A stretch of 64,000 nt of DNA from Rhizophagus clarus (GCA_015698045.1 BLAL01000080.1:498501-562500); one strand, 5' to 3'. Shown: positions 51,329 through 63,020, counted from the first letter of the stretch. Numbers and translations: made by a program. Notes: generated by a model from the letters alone, not told the origin.

Positions 51329-51604
51329 TCAAAATTTTCTATCATTTCGTAAACCTTTATTGTAATCTTCTAATACACTGTTATGCCATATGAAAAATTT
51401 CAACCACTTTTTCACCAAAACATGACGATTAAGTTTAAGTTTAACATAGCCGAGTATCTCCATCAAATCAAGATATATAATAGTTGAGTTGATTACTTTT
51501 GCCCATAAATCTTCAGTAATGTTGTAATGTTTTGTTGACCAATGCAACCTGGAGCTTATATTAGATCCATACCAATTTGAATATTGTCCTTTTTCTCCAT
51601 ACAT
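51329..51604 (-). CDS. Hypothetical 91-aa protein or last exon
   Basis: The frame has balanced composition (YGEKGQYSNWYGSNISSRLHW...ITEDLWAKVINST...LDLMEILGYVKLKLNRH) and extends a few codons further upstream without an ATG, so the first Met may be internal. Amphipathic helical pattern, no known motif. It could be the C-terminal end of a larger dead gene. Confidence 0.3.
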   Translation of the reverse strand: MYGEKGQYSNWYGSNISSRLHWSTKHYNITEDLWAKVINSTIIYLDLMEILGYVKLKLNRHVLVKKWLKFFIWHNSVLEDYNKGLRNDRKF

Positions 51605-51865
51605 TCCACATTTTTTTCATAATAATAATAATAATAAAAAGAAGTCGTTTATTAGTATAGGAGAATTTGTCAATAAAAATGGATCAAAATTTTCAAAATA
51701 TTTTTTATAACAATTAAACAAAGACAATGTTAATAAATGACTCCTTACATATTTTTTTTTAAATATTATGTTAAATTATTTCCGAATATTCTAATAGTCT
51801 AACCTAATTTGATATATATAACGTAATTGTGGAAGATTTGCGGCTCAAAAAATAATTTTATACTA

Positions 51866-52000
51866 CCGTATAGTTCCGAAATTAAACAACCATTTTTGCA
51901 CTTAATTCCGGCCAAAGTGGTCATAACTCTGGTCAAAATCACCATAATGTGGGCCAGGGTTGCTTATTTTCGGGTGTTGTTTAATTTCGGAACTATACGG
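51866..52000. mobile_element. TA-flanked miniature element, 135 bp, with perfect 25-bp inverted ends
   Basis: The ends begin CCGTATAGTTCCGAAATTAA and match over 25 bases with no mismatch. TA flanks both sides (51864-65 and 52001-02), which fits Tc1/mariner. The interior holds CTTAATTCCGGCCAAAGTGG and further GGTCAAA/GGGCCAG pieces. Confidence 0.85.
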
Positions 52001-52003
52001 TAA

Positions 52004-52705
52004 ATGGACTCATCTAATGCAAAATCAAAAAAAGTGAATTTTGGCAAAATCTAACTATAGAACGAAACCTACTAACTGATTCATATAATAGACTTTTGAA
52101 GGCCCTAGGAATAATAGTTGCTAATGAGTCCAAGATAAGTGATGAGCACTTTCTAAGAACTGATGTTGATGTACACGAAATAATTTATACTGATGAATTC
52201 AAGATAGCATAGAAGATGATGATTGGGATGATGATGATCATTTTTAAGATATCCAGGATGGTTGGGATTATATGGCTTATATTGGTAAAGATTCTTGGAG
52301 ATTTGCCACACTTCTAAAAGGAGCTATTTCTGAATCGACTTTATTTGGACTGATAAGAAGCATGATAAGAAAGTGACTTATTAAGCTTTTGTCGACAATA
52401 TTGTCACAGTGGTGAATTTGTAGTAGCTTGATTTTTTTCATTTTCTTTTTATTTTATGTAGGTTGAGGTTTTTTTTTACCTATTAGTCCATTTCATTATT
52501 TGCATTTTTTTTTTCTTATTTATTTTTTCTCTGGAGTAGGCCTCCAGCTTTATACTGATGATGAAAAGCATTATGAGTGAGGTCGATCTAGAAATCTAGC
52601 TTCGCATAGTTGGGTACTGATATAGTCTAGTTCTTCTTAACAGTACTTCTCTTGTAACTACTTGTCTTTTTGCCTTACCTAGTAATAAAAATGAAAATAA
52701 AAAAA
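52004..52705 (+). pseudogene. Retroposed-looking relic ending in an A-tail
   Basis: Broken coding-like pieces (MDSSNAKSKKVNFGKI at the start; acidic DEDDDWDDDDH-like stretch near 52215) are followed by a long non-coding 3' part with GGTCGATCTAGAAATCTAGC and a terminal A-run near 52690-52705. The layout suggests a LINE-type or retroposed copy. No reverse transcriptase is seen, so the family is open. Confidence 0.3.
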
Positions 52706-53049
52706 AAAAAAATTAAAAATTCTTCTAAAATGGTGATTCATATTTTCAAGACAACAAATCACAACTTTACAAATCGGATATTGTCAATATTTTCAAAATG
52801 TGTAATAAAATGTTTTTTATACAACAGCAAACTATCATTAAAATTTCTTAACGAAAATCTTCAGGTAAAAATTCTTTTTAGTACAAATTCAAATATAGTA
52901 AACGTATATTTTTAATAAAAAAATAAAAATTATGATATACCAGCTTTAAGTATAAAGATTCATTATTAATTAATCTGTTTAATTTACTTGTAAAAAAAAA
53001 TAGTAATTACTTTATGTACTAATTATTTTACATTATTTTTTTTATTATT

Positions 53050-53780
53050 TTTTTTTTGGATAGAACTCTTTCTGCCTATCCTCGGACCAAAATTTTTCAG
53101 GACGAGAAAAAAAATACGGGAAGGGTTCTACATAATAAAAGTTCGTTAGACCAAATTAAAAGCGAGTCACTCCTTTATGTGGGTTTTTTTTACCAAAAAC
53201 AATTTTGTTTAGAAAAGTGAAGCGTTTCGTTAAGAAATAAACTGTTTTGACAGTAAAAAAAGTAGTTCTACAAAATATCTGACGATACCTTTCATACAAG
53301 TCAAAATATTAAGGTTTTTCCCACCAGTACGATGATAGATAGTGGATGTTTAAACACCCAGAGAGAGATAGAAGAACAAAAAGACGAAGAGTAGACGAAA
53401 AGGTCCTTTGGACATAGTTCTTTTTTTTCTTCGACAGCTCTTGGACTTTGCATCTAGGCGCAGTTGGATACAAAAAAGGAAGGTGTAACGATCACAAAAA
53501 GCACTAATCAAATCCAGCTTGCTCCGTAAAAAAGTTTAACCGACGTCACGTGAAGACCAACCTACGATTTGGACTCGGACTTGGAATGATGGAAAAGCGT
53601 TGAACCAAGGCGTGGAGAATTTCGTACATATGGAATAGGTGTGGAGATGTCCAGCGACTTGTGGATAAAATTTTAATCCTTTCTCCAGATTAAAGACAAA
53701 AGGAAGTGGCGATGATGACTCAAGGGCTGGGTTATATGAGCGGTGGTAGAGGGAGTATTTGTGTGTGATCGTATACCCTT
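53050..53780. other. Locally G/C-richer block without open frame
   Basis: The sequence from TGGATAGAACTCTTTCTGCC to about 53780 is clearly less A/T-rich than its flanks but has stops in all frames. It could be a non-coding transcript, an untranslated region, or an unrecognised transposon piece. A TA-flanked element pair begins 130 bp further on. Confidence 0.35.
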
Positions 53781-53914
53781 TGACCTTAAAATTGCATTAA
53801 CAATAAAAAAGTTTGGTTAACAAAAAGTGGAATGACAGATCACGAACAGATTAACGTTTTTTTATTTCTTGTAGTGTTAATTTGTTCAGGATGCCGAATT
53901 TTGTTATATATATA

Positions 53915-55352
53915 CAGTGTGTTAAGAAAATAATTGCGCAAATAAAAACCTCAATATCTTCACAACTAAAAATGTTAGGCAGCTGAAATTTTATTTATAA
54001 AAAGTTCATAACATACTTTATTAAATATTAAAATTTTAATATTTGGTTTTATAGATATTGTTTTCTTAAAACTAGTATGAACATATTTTTTAAAATGTTT
54101 AAAAATTATTATCTCTATTTTTGAATCTATAAATCATTATACACATTAAATTTCTTAACATTAGTAGTCATAATTGAGCAAAAATTGTGTGCATTATAAA
54201 AAAAACATTTCTTTACAACATATTTAAAACAATTTTGATGCAATTTGAATCATTGATTATTGAAAAAATAAATGTAAATGATGATATAAAATTGAAATTA
54301 TTTTTTGTAACGATTTAATTTAGTTTTCTTTGTAACTAATGATTTAAATCACATGAAATTAACTTATTTTTGTTAGGAAACATCAATTCTATAAAAAAAA
54401 AATTTGGTTTTAATTTGGACTTTAGTCAACAAGAATTTAAGCATACAGTCGAACTTCAATGTACCGATACTCTATATACCGATAATTGCTTTTACCGATA
54501 AATTTTTGTTGTCCCGTTTCATCACTAATAAAAAATCTCATTATACCGATATTATATATAATTTCGCGATGTAACATATACCGATACTACCTCCTGGTCC
54601 CTTTATAGTAATGTATATTAAGATGTACCGATAATTTTGGTTACACTAGTGTTAATTCTGGCCAGCACTATAAGTTTGGCCTGAGTTAAAAATTGTACCT
54701 GGGCATCTTTCTTAATTATGTTCGGAATTAGATTTTTTTTCTATAATCATACTCACGTTATACATAATATATTCAGGAAATTTTGAAAATTTTGGACTCA
54801 GAATTAAGCATAGTGCGAGCCAGAGTTAGATTTTGGCCTGCATTATAATCTACTAATTACATATATGTACCGATATTTCAATGTACCGATACTTTTTCCC
54901 AAAACCGGAAGCATCGGTACATCGAAGTTTGACTGTATAATGTACGCATATGATAATTTGCCGATCCTAATATATTCAAATTGAAATTTGCCAGATCATT
55001 AATTTTCTTAGATTCATAATATTTTAAAGAATTTTTTTTTCTTATATCATTTATAAGGATCTATTGTATGCTAATATTTATTATTTTTATGTATTTTTTA
55101 GTTTAACCAGTATCATTTAACCAATAGTGTTAATTAATTAAAATTTAGGCGTTTAATTAATGTTAATTATACTTTTTTTAGCTATAAAGAGGAAATTAAC
55201 AAATGCACAATGAAATTTTTTTTAAAATATATTAAATAGAAGGTAAATAACGTGTATTACATTATTTATTTTATAAATAAATGCATTATCCCACTATTTT
55301 TTTATTTAATCAATTTTATATTACATCGCGCAACTATTTTCTTAACACACTG
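53915..55352. mobile_element. Non-autonomous Tc1-like element, interrupted by a second element
   Basis: The ends are CAGTGTGTTAAGAAAATAAT on the left and its near-complement on the right (ending TTAACACACTG). They match over about 27 bases with two mismatches and are flanked by TA (53913-14 and 55353-54). Without the nested insertion the element is about 0.95 kb and has no coding sequence. The superfamily is inferred from the TA target and the CAGT ends. Confidence 0.75.
54446..54935. mobile_element. Nested pogo/Tc1-like miniature element, 490 bp
   Basis: Ends CAGTCGAACTTCAATGTACC and complement match over 25 bases with three mismatches, with TA on both sides (54444-45 and 54936-37). Several TGTACCGATAC copies lie just inside each end, a common transposase-binding arrangement. 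The interior has TTAATTCTGGCCAGCAC. It lies within the element at 53915-55352 and so is younger. Confidence 0.8.
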
Positions 55353-55354
55353 TA

Positions 55355-56170
55355 TATATAGTCTAGACTAGTTTTTAAATTAAGATTTTTCCTTTTTACC
55401 ATAGTCGCAAAATACTACTGGTTTTGTAGCCTCTTTTCGTCTGGAATAATAATCGAAGGTAAGTTCTTAGAAGGAATCTATAATCTGGTTTTAGGTTTTG
55501 TTTTGGAAAAAAGATAGATAGATATAGATATGTAGATAGGTTTCACTCATAAGAATGATTTGATTGTATAAATGTAATTGTTTTTACATTTATGTTGTTC
55601 TTTTGACGTATGTCTTTAGGAATGGCATTTAATAAAGAGGGAAATAAAAAAAAAAAATAAAAAAAAAAATAAAAAATAAATCTTGTTTTCTTAGGAAAAA
55701 AAAAAGAAAGTGATTGTACATCCATCAATTTTGTTAACTGTTAAGTGATGAGTTGTTACTATATGTAAAGATAGAACTGTTATCACAAATCCAAGAGCGA
55801 GAAGAGGCTGCTGGTGGATAACAACCAGTCAAATAATTATTACCAAACAGGACTAAGCAATTAATAGAAGAAATTACAAGTTAAAAATCAAGGCTTACAA
55901 CAATAAAATTTCAAAATTAATAAAGTGAAAACTAACATTAGGGTTTATACTATTCTAGCTTCCCTCTGAACATGAACTCTTGTTTTTAATAAATTCTTAA
56001 TTCTGGCCGATCTGTAGATCGTCCCACATTGGTCTATTTTACTCTTTATTATGAAGTTGACCAAATGATACACAATCTGCATTTTGCATCAATAATATTA
56101 CACAAACAACTATATATGCTCTAGATAAAGAAAGAAATATATTTTGCCGTCTTTCAGGAATTTTTCAACA
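55355..56170. other. Upstream region of the second kinase
   Basis: A run of A-rich sequence near 55640-55700 after AATAAAGAGGG could be the tail of a retroposed transcript. A TTAATTCTGGCC motif followed by GATCTGTAGATC occurs near 56008-56025. The bases before ATG 56171 (TTTCAACA, A at -3, G at +4) fit a good start context. No other feature is supported. Confidence 0.35.
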
Positions 56171-59100
56171 ATGGCAAATGGTAAGGGTAAAAGCATATAA
56201 TATAAATATAAATATTTAACACAAATTGGAATTTTTCTGAGATGTTTTTTTTAAAACAAAGTTCGCGACATATTTAAAATAGGTTCAACTTCCAAGGAAA
56301 CTGAAGGTAGGTAAATTTTTATAAAAAATTTAATGATAATATTGCAGCTTGTAAATTACAAGTCTTTTAATTTTTATTGTGTTTTATGTAATTTTTACAT
56401 TTAATTTTAAACTAATGCATTCGTAAAAATTATTGAACCATTTTTAATTTAGAAAAAGCTCGTAAGCCATAATTTATCTTATTTGTGTTTTGAATAATGA
56501 TTGAATTACTTACCTTTATTATATTTTATATAATCAATTAATTTATTTAATTATCAATAATATTATAGTTAGTGAGTTATTATCTATCTATTTTTTTATT
56601 ATATTCTAAATTATATCAAAATAACTAAATTAATCATTAAAATAATTATTTAATAATTGATTGATACTATAGGAGGTAAATATTTAATTTTATCTTATTC
56701 ATATTGCTAATTTAAAATATTTGTATATAATTCAAACTAATAACTTTCATTAATAATTTATTTAATTAGATTGTAAGTTACTGTATATATTTAATCTTTA
56801 TATTATGTTTAATTAATGGTTAATTTTCTTATCGATTGATAATATAGGGTGTAAGTTAATTATTATATTTATATAATATCTACATATAATTTAAACTAAC
56901 TAAATTCTTTATTTAAAAAATTATTTGAACATTTTAGTTGGTAAGTTATTATAAGTTAATTATTAAATTCTATTATATTATATAATACTTACATATAATT
57001 AAACTAACTAAATTCTTTATTTAAAAATTATTCATTTAATAATATAGGCTGTAAGTTAATTATTTAATTCTATTATATTTATATAATATTTACATATAAT
57101 TTAAATTTAAAATAACTAAATTCTTTATTTAAAAAATTATTTGTAACATTTTAGGGTGTAAGTTAATTATTTAATTCTATTATCTTTATATAATATTTAC
57201 ACATAATTTAAACTAACTAAATTCTTTATTTAAAAACTTATTTGAACATTTTAGTTGGTAAGATATTATAAGTTAATTATTTAATTCTATTATATTTATA
57301 TAATATTTACATATAATTTAAACTAACTAAATTCTTTATTTACTAATATAGGCAGTAAGTTAATTATTTAATTCTATTATATTTATATAATATTTACATA
57401 TAATTTAAACTAACTAAATTCTTTATTTAAAAAATTAATTATTTACTAATATAGAAAGTAAGTTAATTATTTAATTCTATTATATTTATATAATATTTAC
57501 ATATAATTTAAACTAACTAAATTCTTTATTTAAAAATTATTTGAACATTTTAGGGCGTAAGTGATTATTTAATTCTATTATATTTATATAATATTTACAT
57601 ATAATTTAAACTAACTAAATTCTTTATTTAAAAATTATTTGAACATTTTAGGGCGTAAGTGATTATTTAATTCTATTATATTTATATAATATTTACATAT
57701 AATTTAAACTAACTAAATTCTTTATTTACTAATATAGACAGTAAGTTAATTAATTAATTCTATTATATTTATACAATATTTACATATAATTTAAACTAAC
57801 TAAATTCTTTATTTAAAAATTATTTGAACATTTTAGGGCGTAAGTGATTATTTAATTCTATTATATTTATATAATATAATATTTACATATAATTTAAACT
57901 AACTAAATTCTTTATTTAAAAACTTATTTATTTACTAATATAGACTGTAAGTTAATTATTTAATTCTATTATATTTATATAATATTTACATATAATTTAA
58001 ACTAACTAAATTCTTTATTTAAAAAATTATTTGAACATTTTAGTTGGTAAGATATTATAAGCTAATTATTTAATTCTATTATATTTATATAATATTTACA
58101 TATAATTTAAACTAACTAAATTCTTTATTTAAAAATTATTTGAACATTTTAGGGCGTAAGTGATTATTTAATTCTATTATATTTATATAATATTTACATA
58201 TAATTTAAACTAACTAAATTCTTTATTTAAAAACTTATTTGAACATTTTAGGGCGTAAGTGATTATTTAATTCTATTATATTTATATAATATTTACATAT
58301 AATTTAAACTAACTAAATTCTTTATTTAAAAACTTATTTGAACATTTTAGTTGGTAAGATATTATAAGTTAATTATTTAATTCTATTATATTTATATAAT
58401 ATTTACATATAATTTAAACTAACTAAATTCTTTATTTAAAAACTTATTTGAACATTTTAGTTGGTAAGATATTATAAGTTAATTATTTAATTCTATTATA
58501 TTTATATAATATTTACATATAATTTAAACTAACTAAATTCTTTATTTAAAAATTATTTGAACATTTTAGGGCGTAAGTGATTATTTAATTCTATTATATT
58601 TATACAATATTTACATATAATTTAAACCAACTAAATTCTTTATTTATGAATATTTCAGCCTGTAAGTATATATTACATTATTGAAAATTGTTATTTGTTA
58701 ATTATATCGATTTATATTTATACTATACTATATTTATTTATAATTTTAATTAATTAAAAATTTTTGTAATTTTTTTTTTTAGTTGGTAAGTTATAAACTA
58801 CTATATATTGCTTAATTATTTATTTATTATATTAAAATTCTGTAATTTATTTAAATTTTAGAGTAAGTATTATTAATATTTAATATAAATTTTTTTTTTT
58901 CATTTTATTAATTTTTATTTTAAATTTACAGATTTGGAACTAGTGGAAATGAAACTATCGATCATTTTATTTCTGAAAATGAATTAAAATGGATTCCTTT
59001 TGATAAATTTGAAGGTATTAAATACCTTGATAAAGGAGGATTTAGTACTACATACAAAATTACATATAGTAATTTTGAAATAGTTCTAAAATGCTTTAAT

Positions 59101-60934
59101 TATCTTAATAATCCAGATGAAAATTTTAGTGAATTTTTAAGTAAAGTATGATAAAGTATTATTTATTTATTTTTCTAGTTTTGTTTATAATTATTTATTT
59201 ATGATTATTTATACTAATTTATTAATATTATAGTGGAAAATTATATATAATCCAGTTGGAATTATTAACATATATGGATTTACAAAAAATCCAGACACTT
59301 TAAACTATATGTTGATAATGGAATATGCAGATAATGGCAATTTAAGAGGATGTTTAACAGAAGTAACAAATAAATGGAAACATAAATTATATATATTATA
59401 TTCAATTATTGCAGGGCTTGATAAATTACATAAGGAAGGTCTTATTCATTATAATTTTCATGATGGTAATATTTTATGTAGAAAATATGTAGATGAATAC
59501 GTAGCTTACATTAGTGATTATTTATACCCATATCAATTTACAAAATTTAAAGAAAATATTTGTGGTGTTATACCATTTATGGCACCTGAAGTTTTAAGAG
59601 GTGAACCTTGTACTTCAGCTAGTAATATATATAGTTTTTCTATGGTTATGTGGGAACTTATATCTGGAACCTCACCATTTAATGATAGAGCACATGATTT
59701 TCAACTTGCCTTAAATATTTGTAAAGGTGAACGTCCTGAAATTACTGAAAATACTCCACAATTTTATATAGATTTAATGGAAAAATGTTGGGATGATGAT
59801 CCATCAAAAAGACCATCTACATCAGAAGTTTTAGATATTATTGAAAAATGGGTCATTCTTCCTAATACAATTAGAATTAAAGATATTGATAAAAAATTAA
59901 AAAGAAATATCATGGAATTTATCAATGCACCAGTTGAGTGTAGTAATATTATTACTAAATCTCATCCACGAGCATGTTACACAAGTCGTTTACTTGATTT
60001 TACTAGTGAAGAACTGAATGAAATTCTAGAAGGACCTAGAGCATTAAAATTTTTTGAATTAAAATTTTTTGAATCTAGACAAAAAGAAAAGGATGCTAAA
60101 ATAGAATTAGTTGATTTACAACAAAAAAATTCTCAATTTGAACAAGATAATCAAAGTCTGAGATTAGACTTAGCTAAGCAAATTAAAAAAGAATGTACTT
60201 TACAATCTGAAATTATTTATTTGCAAAATGAAATATATGAAAAACAAGTTTTAAACAGCAATTTAATTGAACAATTGGAACAAAATAGTCAGCAAACTCA
60301 AACTCAAATTGATCAGTTAAAGCAAGAAAAATCTAATTTGCAAGAAAAATTATCTCAAACAGAAGCAAATATTGAAGAACTAAAGTTGCAACTAATTGAA
60401 CAGAAAGATAAATGTGAACAAATAGGTCAAGAAAAAATTGATTTACATATTGAGATGGTAGGACTTTTACAAGATCAAAAGTTTAATACTAAATTGAAGG
60501 CCAAATATACCAAAGAAATTGGTCAATTAAAACAAAAATTAATTAATGAAGAACAAATCAAAACACAATTAACCCAAGCAATACAGATTAAAGATGATAG
60601 ATTAAACGAATTGGAACAAAAACTAATTATTCTTAATAATAAAAAAGAATTGGGTGAACTTGAAAAGAAACCAGTAATTGGAGAAAATACTAAGAGTATT
60701 CATAATATGAATCAAAAAGAACAAAATCCTAATATGAGTAAAGTTATTAAAGAATTGCAACAACGTTTTAATAATTTAGAAAGTTCCTTAACTAGTACCA
60801 ATTCTAAAAAAGGTAACAGAACTCATTTTTGTATGATGGCAGAAGAATTAAATTTATTAAGAAAGGATTTAGATAGATTGGAGTTAAGATTAAAACAAGA
60901 AGAAAATGAATTAAAAAATTTAGCAGCAGATTAG
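56171..60934 (+). CDS. Kinase-like (probable pseudokinase) with microexon array and coiled-coil tail
   Basis: Proposed exons: 56171-56180 (ATG GCA AAT G), 56262-56306, 25 three-base exons and one one-base exon between 56348 and 58862, then 58932-59145 and 59234-60934; 681 aa. An alternative joins 56262-56310 directly to 58932 (657 aa), also in frame. From 58932 the protein reads FGTSGNETIDHFI, as in the kinase at 16 kb. The glycine loop is KGGFSTTY and the VAIK lysine is at 59088-59090. The catalytic HRD is HYN (Asp to Asn at 59453-59455) and DFG is DYL, so catalysis is doubtful. APE, a WxxP-like C-lobe (CWDDDPSKRPS) and SHPRACYTSRLL are kept. About 290 residues of coiled coil follow (60060-60930). 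The CxxC ribbon of the relative is absent. Confidence 0.7.
56348..58862 (+). repeat. Array of about 26 tandem units of roughly 100 bp, each with AG-NNN-GTAAG
   Basis: Triplet starts: 56348, 56459, 56569, 56673, 56770, 56848, 56938, 57048, 57155, 57255, 57352, 57455, 57554, 57652, 57738, 57837, 57944, 58044, 58153, 58252, 58351, 58461, 58570, 58659, 58783; then a single base at 58862. Spacing is 78-124 bp. Each triplet follows TTTTAG, ATATAG or similar and precedes GTAAGT, GTAAGA, GTAAAT, GTAAGC or GTGAGT. GGC and TTG each occur six times, GGT twice, and eleven others once. From 57048 on the units are highly similar (TTAATTCTATTATATTTATA ... AACTAACTAAATTCTTTATTTA); earlier units are diverged. 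The regular layout is that of tandemly duplicated intron-microexon units. Confidence 0.85.
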
Positions 60935-62801
60935 AATCAACCATAATGATGGATTACAGCACAATTTATGAATGACTGTTAATCTATTGGAATAAACATT
61001 TAAGTATTTATTAAAATATTGGGTATATTATTCTATGATTTCTTGAACAATTTTAGGATTTTTGTTATATATATATATATCATTTTGTATATCAAGAGGT
61101 TTCAATAAAAAGAACATTAAAAATTTTTTTTTTTTAATGGAGAACTCTTTCTATAAGTCATTTGAAATAATCATTTACTACATTTTTTTTTTTTTTACTT
61201 ATATTTAAATCAAAACAAACAGCATAAAACATATATATGTTGATTCATTAAAGGAAAATTATTTTCCTGACTTACTAATTCATTCTGTCATGACAGATTT
61301 TTTTATTCTATACGGACAATGCATTACATTCAATATTGCTTTGTTTAAAATATATCAAGACAGCTTTATTAGTAAATATTTTATTTAAATTTAAATTTTG
61401 AATATATTATTTTGATTTAAATTTTCTTCTTTCTGTGCTTTAAGTCATCTTATATTTCTATTCCACCATTTAAAATTTTCCATTTAAAGAGTATTTTGAT
61501 TTTCATATTACATGATTTTTTAAAATAAGTTTTAAAGATTCTTTCTTTTGGAGTCGATAGCATTTTAAAAAGTATCAACTAATGAAGGGTTGACATGTAT
61601 TGCATTTACTAAATTTGCCGTGCCGTTAATTCCATTATATTTGTAATGTCATTTAAAATATATAAATTTATATAAAATCATTAATTATAAAATGATTAAA
61701 AGTAAATTTGATTGTATTTTTTTGAAGGAAAAAAGAAAGAGATTTTTTGTAAGATTTTTAGCGCCATGCCGCCATTAAAAATGGTTATTCGTATCATAGA
61801 CTCAGATTAATATATAAAATAAAATATTGTAAACGTTTTTCTTTCAAATAAATATTTAAATTAAATAGATCCTTTATCAATCATATTTATGCTTATTTAA
61901 AATTATAATTTCAGGCAGTCTAGGCAGAAGTAAGGATATGATTACCAAAATAGGTAAAAAATTGGTTAAATTATGCAATGCATATATATTATGATAATTA
62001 ACACAGAGGTGCTGTTAGTTTTACAAATAATTCGTTATAATATTACAGTCAAAATTGAGATTCAGCAATGATTAAAATAACGAAAAAGTTGAAGTTATAA
62101 ACATGATTATTATCATCAAATTAAACAAAATAAACAATAATAATTATTTTCAAATAAATCACCTAGTTATCAACTGTAATCTTAATTTTAAAATTACTGA
62201 ACCATAACTTCATATTTCTTAAATTAATAAAAACATCAATTATTTAAAAAATATCAAATATCCAATTTAGAATTTTCTAAAAATCAACAATAATAAATCA
62301 TTCCAGGGATTCTGTTCACTACCTTTCGATATTTCGCGAAATCTTCATATGAAAATTCGATATTTTTACTCCTTCCTACAAGATTAGATTGAGAGAATTT
62401 TAAATTAGCACAAATGACTTTTCATTTTAACGATTAGTAAGGAATTTTTCGTTAGTTGCAAGCCCTGCGAAACATTTTATTCATTTCGATATGAAATACT
62501 AACGCTAGCGCTAACATTAAGATTAAACATTAACATAAATCTCCAGTAAATAATTCTCATCTTTTCTGCACTGCAAAAATAAATTTTAATAAAGTTTTTG
62601 TGATCAACGATATATACTAAAGAATCATTTCCAATGTTGCATGAGATCTCAAACCAAAAGACTTGCACGGATCAACTTAAAGTTAAGTATTCTAATCAGG
62701 AACTAGATAAGGTCAAAAGATTAATATGTTAGATTTGTTAGCTTATTAACGATGAAATATATTTATTAGTAGATACAATCATACAGAATCACCTGAAACT
62801 A
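60935..62801. other. Downstream of the second kinase; no gene seen
   Basis: A/T-rich sequence with T-runs near 61120 and 61185 and an imperfect palindrome CTGTCATGACAG at about 61287. The minus-strand open frame at 62477-62668 has no supporting features. Nothing else was recognised. Confidence 0.4.
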
Positions 62802-63018
62802 CGGATGAAATTCGTCATCCGGATTGAATACGATTTAATCCGGATGAAAATTGGTATTCGACGAAAATCCAGATAAAAAAAATTATTTCGAAAATTCAGT
62901 CCTACCATTATATGCCGAAACCTGGCAATCCGGATGGATCCGACGAAATCCGGTTCAAACCGCGGATTTCATCCGAATTTTCGGTTTAATCCGGATCAAT
63001 CCGGATCAATCCGTACAC
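62802..63018. mobile_element. Second CCGGAT-rich miniature element, about 217 bp
   Basis: It starts CGGATGAAATTCGTCATCCGG after TA (62800-01) and ends with repeated ATCCGGATCA and ATCCGTACAC before TA (63019-20). Subterminal ATCCGGAT repeats match the element at 15067-15740, but the ends are less clean, so the exact borders are uncertain. The open frame inside it is not coding. Confidence 0.5.
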
Positions 63019-63020
63019 TA

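Noticed and set aside
56348-58862. Regular ~100-bp repeats as a CRISPR array
   Set aside because: Repeats are the long part and the variable part is only three bases between splice signals; there are no spacers of normal length and no cas genes, and the organism is a fungus.
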